A stretch of 64,000 nucleotides of DNA from Rostratula benghalensis (lineage: Eukaryota > Chordata > Aves > Charadriiformes > Rostratulidae), in NCBI GenBank assembly GCA_013399305.1, contig VXAI01000469.1:125531-189530 (forward strand). Reading direction: 5' to 3'. A program made the translations under genes and the position numbers. This document shows positions 60,115 to 64,000 of the stretch, piece by piece (within the stretch, counting starts at the first letter, position 1; each line of letters begins with the position of its first letter). The notes below the pieces were generated by a model. It was not told the origin of the DNA and did not search any database. It saw nothing but the letters and a program-made list of their open reading frames with translations.

Positions 60115-60705
60115 AAAATCACAGAATCATTCAGGTTGGAAGGGACCCTTGGGATGATGGAGTCCAACCATCAGCCCCACTCTACAAAGTTCTCCCCTAC
60201 ACCAGATCCCCCAACACCACATCTCAACCACTCTGAAACACATCCAGGGATGGGGACTCAACCCCCTCCCTGGGCAGCCCAGTCCAGGCTCTGACCACTC
60301 CTCCTGGGAAAAATTCTTTCCTCATGTCCAGCCTAAACCTCCCCTGGTGCAGCTTGAAGCCATTCCCTCTCCTTCTGTGGCTGATTCCCTGGGAGAAGAG
60401 ACCAGCACCAACCTCTCTGCAATGTCCTTTCAAAGAGCTGTAGAGAGGGATGAGGTCTCCCCTCAGCCTCCTCTTCCTCCAACTCAACACTCCCAGCTCC
60501 TTCCATGGCTCTCCAGGAGATTTATTCTCCAGGCCCTTCCCCAGCTCCCTTGCCCTCCTCTGCACTGGCTCCAGCCCCTCCAGATCTCTCTGCTGTTGAG
60601 GTGCCCAGAACTGGACACCAGACTCCAGGGGTGGCCTCCCCAGTGCTGAGCACAGGGGGACAATCCCCTCCCCACTTCTGCTGGGCCCTGCTGGGCACAC
60701 TGTTT
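60115..60705 (-). mobile_element. CR1 LINE 3' region, reverse orientation
   Basis: AAATCACAGAATCATTCAGG is the terminus, followed by CAGATCCCCCAACACCACAT, CCTAAACCTCCCCTGGTGCA, GGGAGAAGAGACCAGCACCA and GTGCCCAGAACTGGACACCA. Same subfamily as 11556-11765 and unlike its forward neighbour at 59455. Antisense open frames within it are accidental. Confidence 0.95.
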
Positions 60706-63447
60706 CTTAAATCTCATCTTCATACAAATAGACTTCTAAACTGATGAAAGGAAGACCAGCACTGCAGCAGCACTTGCAGAACCAATATAATGTCAGGGAA
60801 GGAGAAAAGAAGTATGAAAAAAAATAGCAGCCAAGTTTCTCACACAGACAGCAAAACAGATTTTGCCAAAGAAATGCAAAATGCATGTCATTAAAAATAC
60901 ATCCCTGCCCCTTTCCGATCACCTGCAGTTATTCCTGGAAATATCTGGCAGGATCCGAAAAAGCCATTGCATCCAGACATCCTTTGCTGAAAAGTCTCAC
61001 GACCCTGAGAGAAACCAGAATCTCGTAGGGCTCACACTCAGCTCTTGCTCCTGTCCCCCAGTGGAAGTCATTTCAGTGAAGTCCTCAAAGCTGGCTCTGC
61101 TAAGTCATTTGCAGGGACACCTCTGAGTGTGAGAGGTTGTTTTGCACTCTCAAGTGGTCAGTCCCTGCCCCCGAGGTGTCACTTGAACTCTGAGCAGAGG
61201 GGGGGTGAGGGGGCTGTGCCAGGGAGAGCAGCCCCTTGGCTTCCTTGGAGAACTTCTCCCAAGCAGGGTTTTCTTCTATACTGTGTCTCCAATTGAAGCA
61301 GGATGCACATTTTTGTGGTTAAAGTGTTCATTTCAGTGTAAGATTCATTAACAAAGGTAGCAGCGATCACATTGTCCCTGTTGGGTTTTGATATTTTTGG
61401 GTTTTTTTTCTCTTGTAAGAAAGACCTTAGAGGATGGATGGAAATTTTAATTCCATTACAGGAGTAAAAGCCCTTTTTTGGCACTTTGTAAGCAGATGAT
61501 ATTCTGCTGGTGACTGTCTTTTCAGTAATGCGTTGGTCTAAATTCTGAATTCTATTATTTTGCATCTACAGCAACTGAAAGTGTATTTGTTATAAACAGC
61601 AAACTTCACCTCATAAAAATTCATTACATAAGGGCATAAACAAGTACTTTTCCTTCCAGTCATTGGCAGTAAGTGATTCATCAGTTTTCCACAGAAAACC
61701 AATTTCATTGCAGATGTTCTGTAATTTCCAGACTCCCTGAATTGTAGAACCACGTCGTCCAATCCCAGCCCCAGGAACGGAGGACTTTTTTTTTTCCAGA
61801 GGTGAGGGGGGGGGGAAGGCTGTGCTTAGTCTTTTTAATAGGATTGAATATCATTTGCTGTCTCATCAGTTTTGTGAAATAACCATAAAGCAATCAGCTT
61901 GCCATTCTCCCCTCTCCCGGGCAGGCTATCGACTTCCCCACGGTGCTGATGCCGTAGCAGGCGCAGGAGTGAGGAACTTGCAGGGGAGAAAAATCTTCCT
62001 TGGAGGTTAAACCAAATGTGGTGGCTTTACGTGGTTGTCCCGCTCCCTTCCCTTCCTTCTTTCTTCTCCTCTTCCTCCCTTCTCCTCTTTCCTCACTCCC
62101 TTCTTCATTCCTGCCTGCTCTTCGTGCCTTCTTTCTTAATACTTGAAAATACGGAATTTTCCCATAGTTGTCAGCTGCTAATTTCCCCTGTATAACAGGT
62201 TTGTCTATTTCTTATTTTTATTCCTTTTTTAAAAACATTTACATTTGGGTTTACATTTATAAGAACCAATAATTAACTTTTAATTCAGTTCTGATTTATC
62301 CCAACGAGTCAGAAATAAAGGATGGGCCTAAAAGCTACTTTCACAAGTGTATGCAATTTTCTTTCATTTTATTCCGTATAGCACATAGCACCCACCCTGC
62401 TATGTTTCCATTACCTTAAGTTGTGTAGATACCAAATTCAGCTCTGGTAGCTGAAGGAGGGGGAGGAGACAAAGGAAAAGAATGTATTCAGGTGAGAATG
62501 AGAAGGGACAGAGAAGGTTTGGAGCGGAGAAACCAGAACCGTAGCCATCAAGCAGCAGGAACCAGAAAATTCTTTTCCAGTGGGGAGAATGAATTTCATG
62601 GGTTCAGCTCCATGAAGGGGTTGAATTTAGCCCTTGGAGAAGCAGCTGGTAGCAGCAAAATGCACAGATTTAAATCAGCCAGTAAACGTTAGCTTTAACA
62701 CTGCTTTCAGTCTTACTGGGAGTCTACTCCTTCCCAGTCTGGCCACTCCATCGCTACTATTCTTAACGTGGAGCGATGGGAGAAGGTTTCTCCAAACGTG
62801 TGTGAGTCACTGAACTGAGAGCAAGATCCAGTCCTGTCTCTGCACCCACAAAAACAGTCTATAATTTGATGCTGGGGGCGGGGGGGGAAATGAAGGTGAG
62901 AACCCTAAAGGAGAAACCTGTGTTCAGACTGAGAAAAGAGCAAAATCAGGATCTGGCTGAGTTGTGTTTTGCTGATAAGATTCAGAATTTCACCAGATCC
63001 AACAGCTACACGGTGCCTGAGCTTGCAAACCAAGGCCATCAGGACCTGTGTCTGTTGTTACTGTGGCCTGTCCACATGGCTCAGCCCCGACTGTGTTGGT
63101 GAACTCACTCTCCGTGGGAAAAAGGAGACTTTGAATGCTTGGCCTCAGCTGAGATTATGACAACAGAGGCTTAATTTCTAAGTAATTTCAAATATATTTC
63201 ACGTGGTGAGTGTTCCCGTGTGCTGCAGCAACGCCCACAGATTGTGCAATGTCTCAAGGATGTATAGAAGCAAACTGAGGATGGGTGCCACCTTCCTATT
63301 CCAACCTGCATGGAGAATGGCATCAGCAGAACTTAGGGATTTGTGAAAGGAGCATGAGCTTTAACTTTGACATCCCTGGCTCTGCAGAAGGGCTTGGGGG
63401 TGCTCTCTGCTCCTTTACTGCCTCTCCATTTCACCTCTTCTCCAGGG
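60706..63447. other. Unique non-coding DNA with a polypyrimidine tract
   Basis: G run at 61807-61816, polypyrimidine tract at 62038-62138, and AT-rich 62140-62300. No gene supported. Confidence 0.4.
62038..62138. repeat. Polypyrimidine (CCTT-rich) tract
   Basis: About 100 bases almost entirely C and T on the + strand, with CCCTTCCCTTCC and TTCTTTCTTC motifs. A possible triplex-forming or polymorphic simple tract. Confidence 0.85.
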
Positions 63448-63722
63448 CAGAACCATAGAATGGTCCAGGCTGGAAGGGACCTCCAAAGGTCACCCAGTCC
63501 CACCTCCCCACAGTCAGCAGGGACACCCCCAACCAGACCAGGTTGCCCAGGGCCTCCTCCAGCCTCCCCTTGAAGATCTCCAGGGAAGGGGCCTCAACCA
63601 CCTCCCTGGGCAACCTCTTCCAGTGCTCCACCACCCTCAGAGTAAAGAACCTATTCCTGATATCCCATCTAAAGCTGCTCTTCTCCAGCTTGAAGCCATT
63701 GCCCCTCATCCTGTCCCTTTGG
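63448..63722 (-). mobile_element. CR1 LINE 3' end, reverse orientation
   Basis: CAGAACCATAGAATGGTCCA is the terminus, followed by CCAGACCAGGTTGCCCAGGG, TTGAAGATCTCCAGGGAAGG, TATTCCTGATATCCCATCTA and GAAGCCATTGCCCCTCATCC. A second partial terminus, GCACAGAATGGTTAGAGCTG, follows at 63733. Confidence 0.94.
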
Positions 63723-64000
63723 AAACAGACTCGCACAGAATGGTTAGAGCTGGAAGCAAAATAGCTCAGGCTGCCAGTGTCCCTGTTTCCAAGACAGAAT
63801 CCACTTAATTTTTGAAGATCACTGCTACAGAAGTCATTTCCCCATGCCCACTCAAGTTCTCGCTGTGCAAGGACACTGGGGCAAAGCCTGGACTGGGTTA
63901 GAGGTTGACTGTCTCCTAAGCTTGCTCTCTCCAGCCTGACTTCTGGCTCCAGATCACACATTGAGCGTGTGTGAGTGAAGTAAAGCTGCATTTGAGGTAT
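63723..64000. other. Right edge, mostly unique
   Basis: A short CR1-terminus-like string lies at 63733-63752. The rest is unassigned. Confidence 0.35.

Noticed and set aside
60224..60700. 158-codon minus-strand frame with many CR1-like residues
   Set aside because: It is the sense reading of a CR1 3' region, which does not encode protein there.
1..64000. Transfer RNA, ribosomal RNA or known small RNA genes
   Set aside because: Read for B-box-like GGTTCRANTCC and clover-leaf patterns by eye; no convincing hit. A covariance-model scan would be decisive.
1..64000. Endogenous retrovirus or LTR pairs
   Set aside because: No paired terminal repeats, primer-binding site or gag/pol motifs recognised.

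Overview
The window looks like avian nuclear DNA. It carries at least 20 fragments of the bird-typical LINE CR1, no bacterial-style gene packing, long AT-rich stretches without genes, and one clear vertebrate gene: PEX2, the peroxisome biogenesis RING ubiquitin ligase. Its protein-coding part is a single uninterrupted exon at 54060-54974 on the + strand. Two runs of N (38458-38668 and 58586-59083) mark assembly gaps. I cannot name the species. The density and mutual similarity of the CR1 copies would fit a bird lineage with recent CR1 activity.

Layout. 1-37.8 kb: intergenic DNA with no supported coding gene. It holds a 37-bp tandem repeat cut by the left edge, scattered CR1 pieces on both strands, a small orphan CpG-rich block (7.62-7.93 kb), and several AT-rich blocks dense in homeodomain/POU-type motifs or short dyads (about 1.6, 11.9 and 31-32 kb) that resemble developmental enhancers. 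37.83-38.96 kb: a strong CpG island, interrupted by the first gap, with paired inverted CCAAT boxes and good splice donors. This is the best candidate for the PEX2 promoter and non-coding first exon. 38.9-54.04 kb: the inferred long PEX2 5' intron, with three CR1 copies (one keeping reverse-transcriptase remnants), a perfect 5 x 22-bp tandem repeat, and two enhancer-like blocks at 50.6 and 51.8-52.0 kb. 54.04-58.4 kb: the PEX2 coding exon, its likely 3' UTR with several AATAAA signals, and a CR1. 58.6-64 kb: the second gap, two adjacent CR1 copies in opposite orientation, a polypyrimidine tract, and a last CR1.

Nothing here looks like a new protein-coding system. The most interesting unexplained signals are non-coding: clusters of near-perfect dyads and paired TAAT/TGTCA motifs, a compound palindrome at 11052-11082, and a perfect 12-bp-stem hairpin at 25163-25192. 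In amniotes PEX2 lies beside ZFHX4 in a gene-poor region, so long-range regulatory elements are a reasonable, unproven reading. No alignment was run; CR1 edges are approximate, usually within 10-30 bases.
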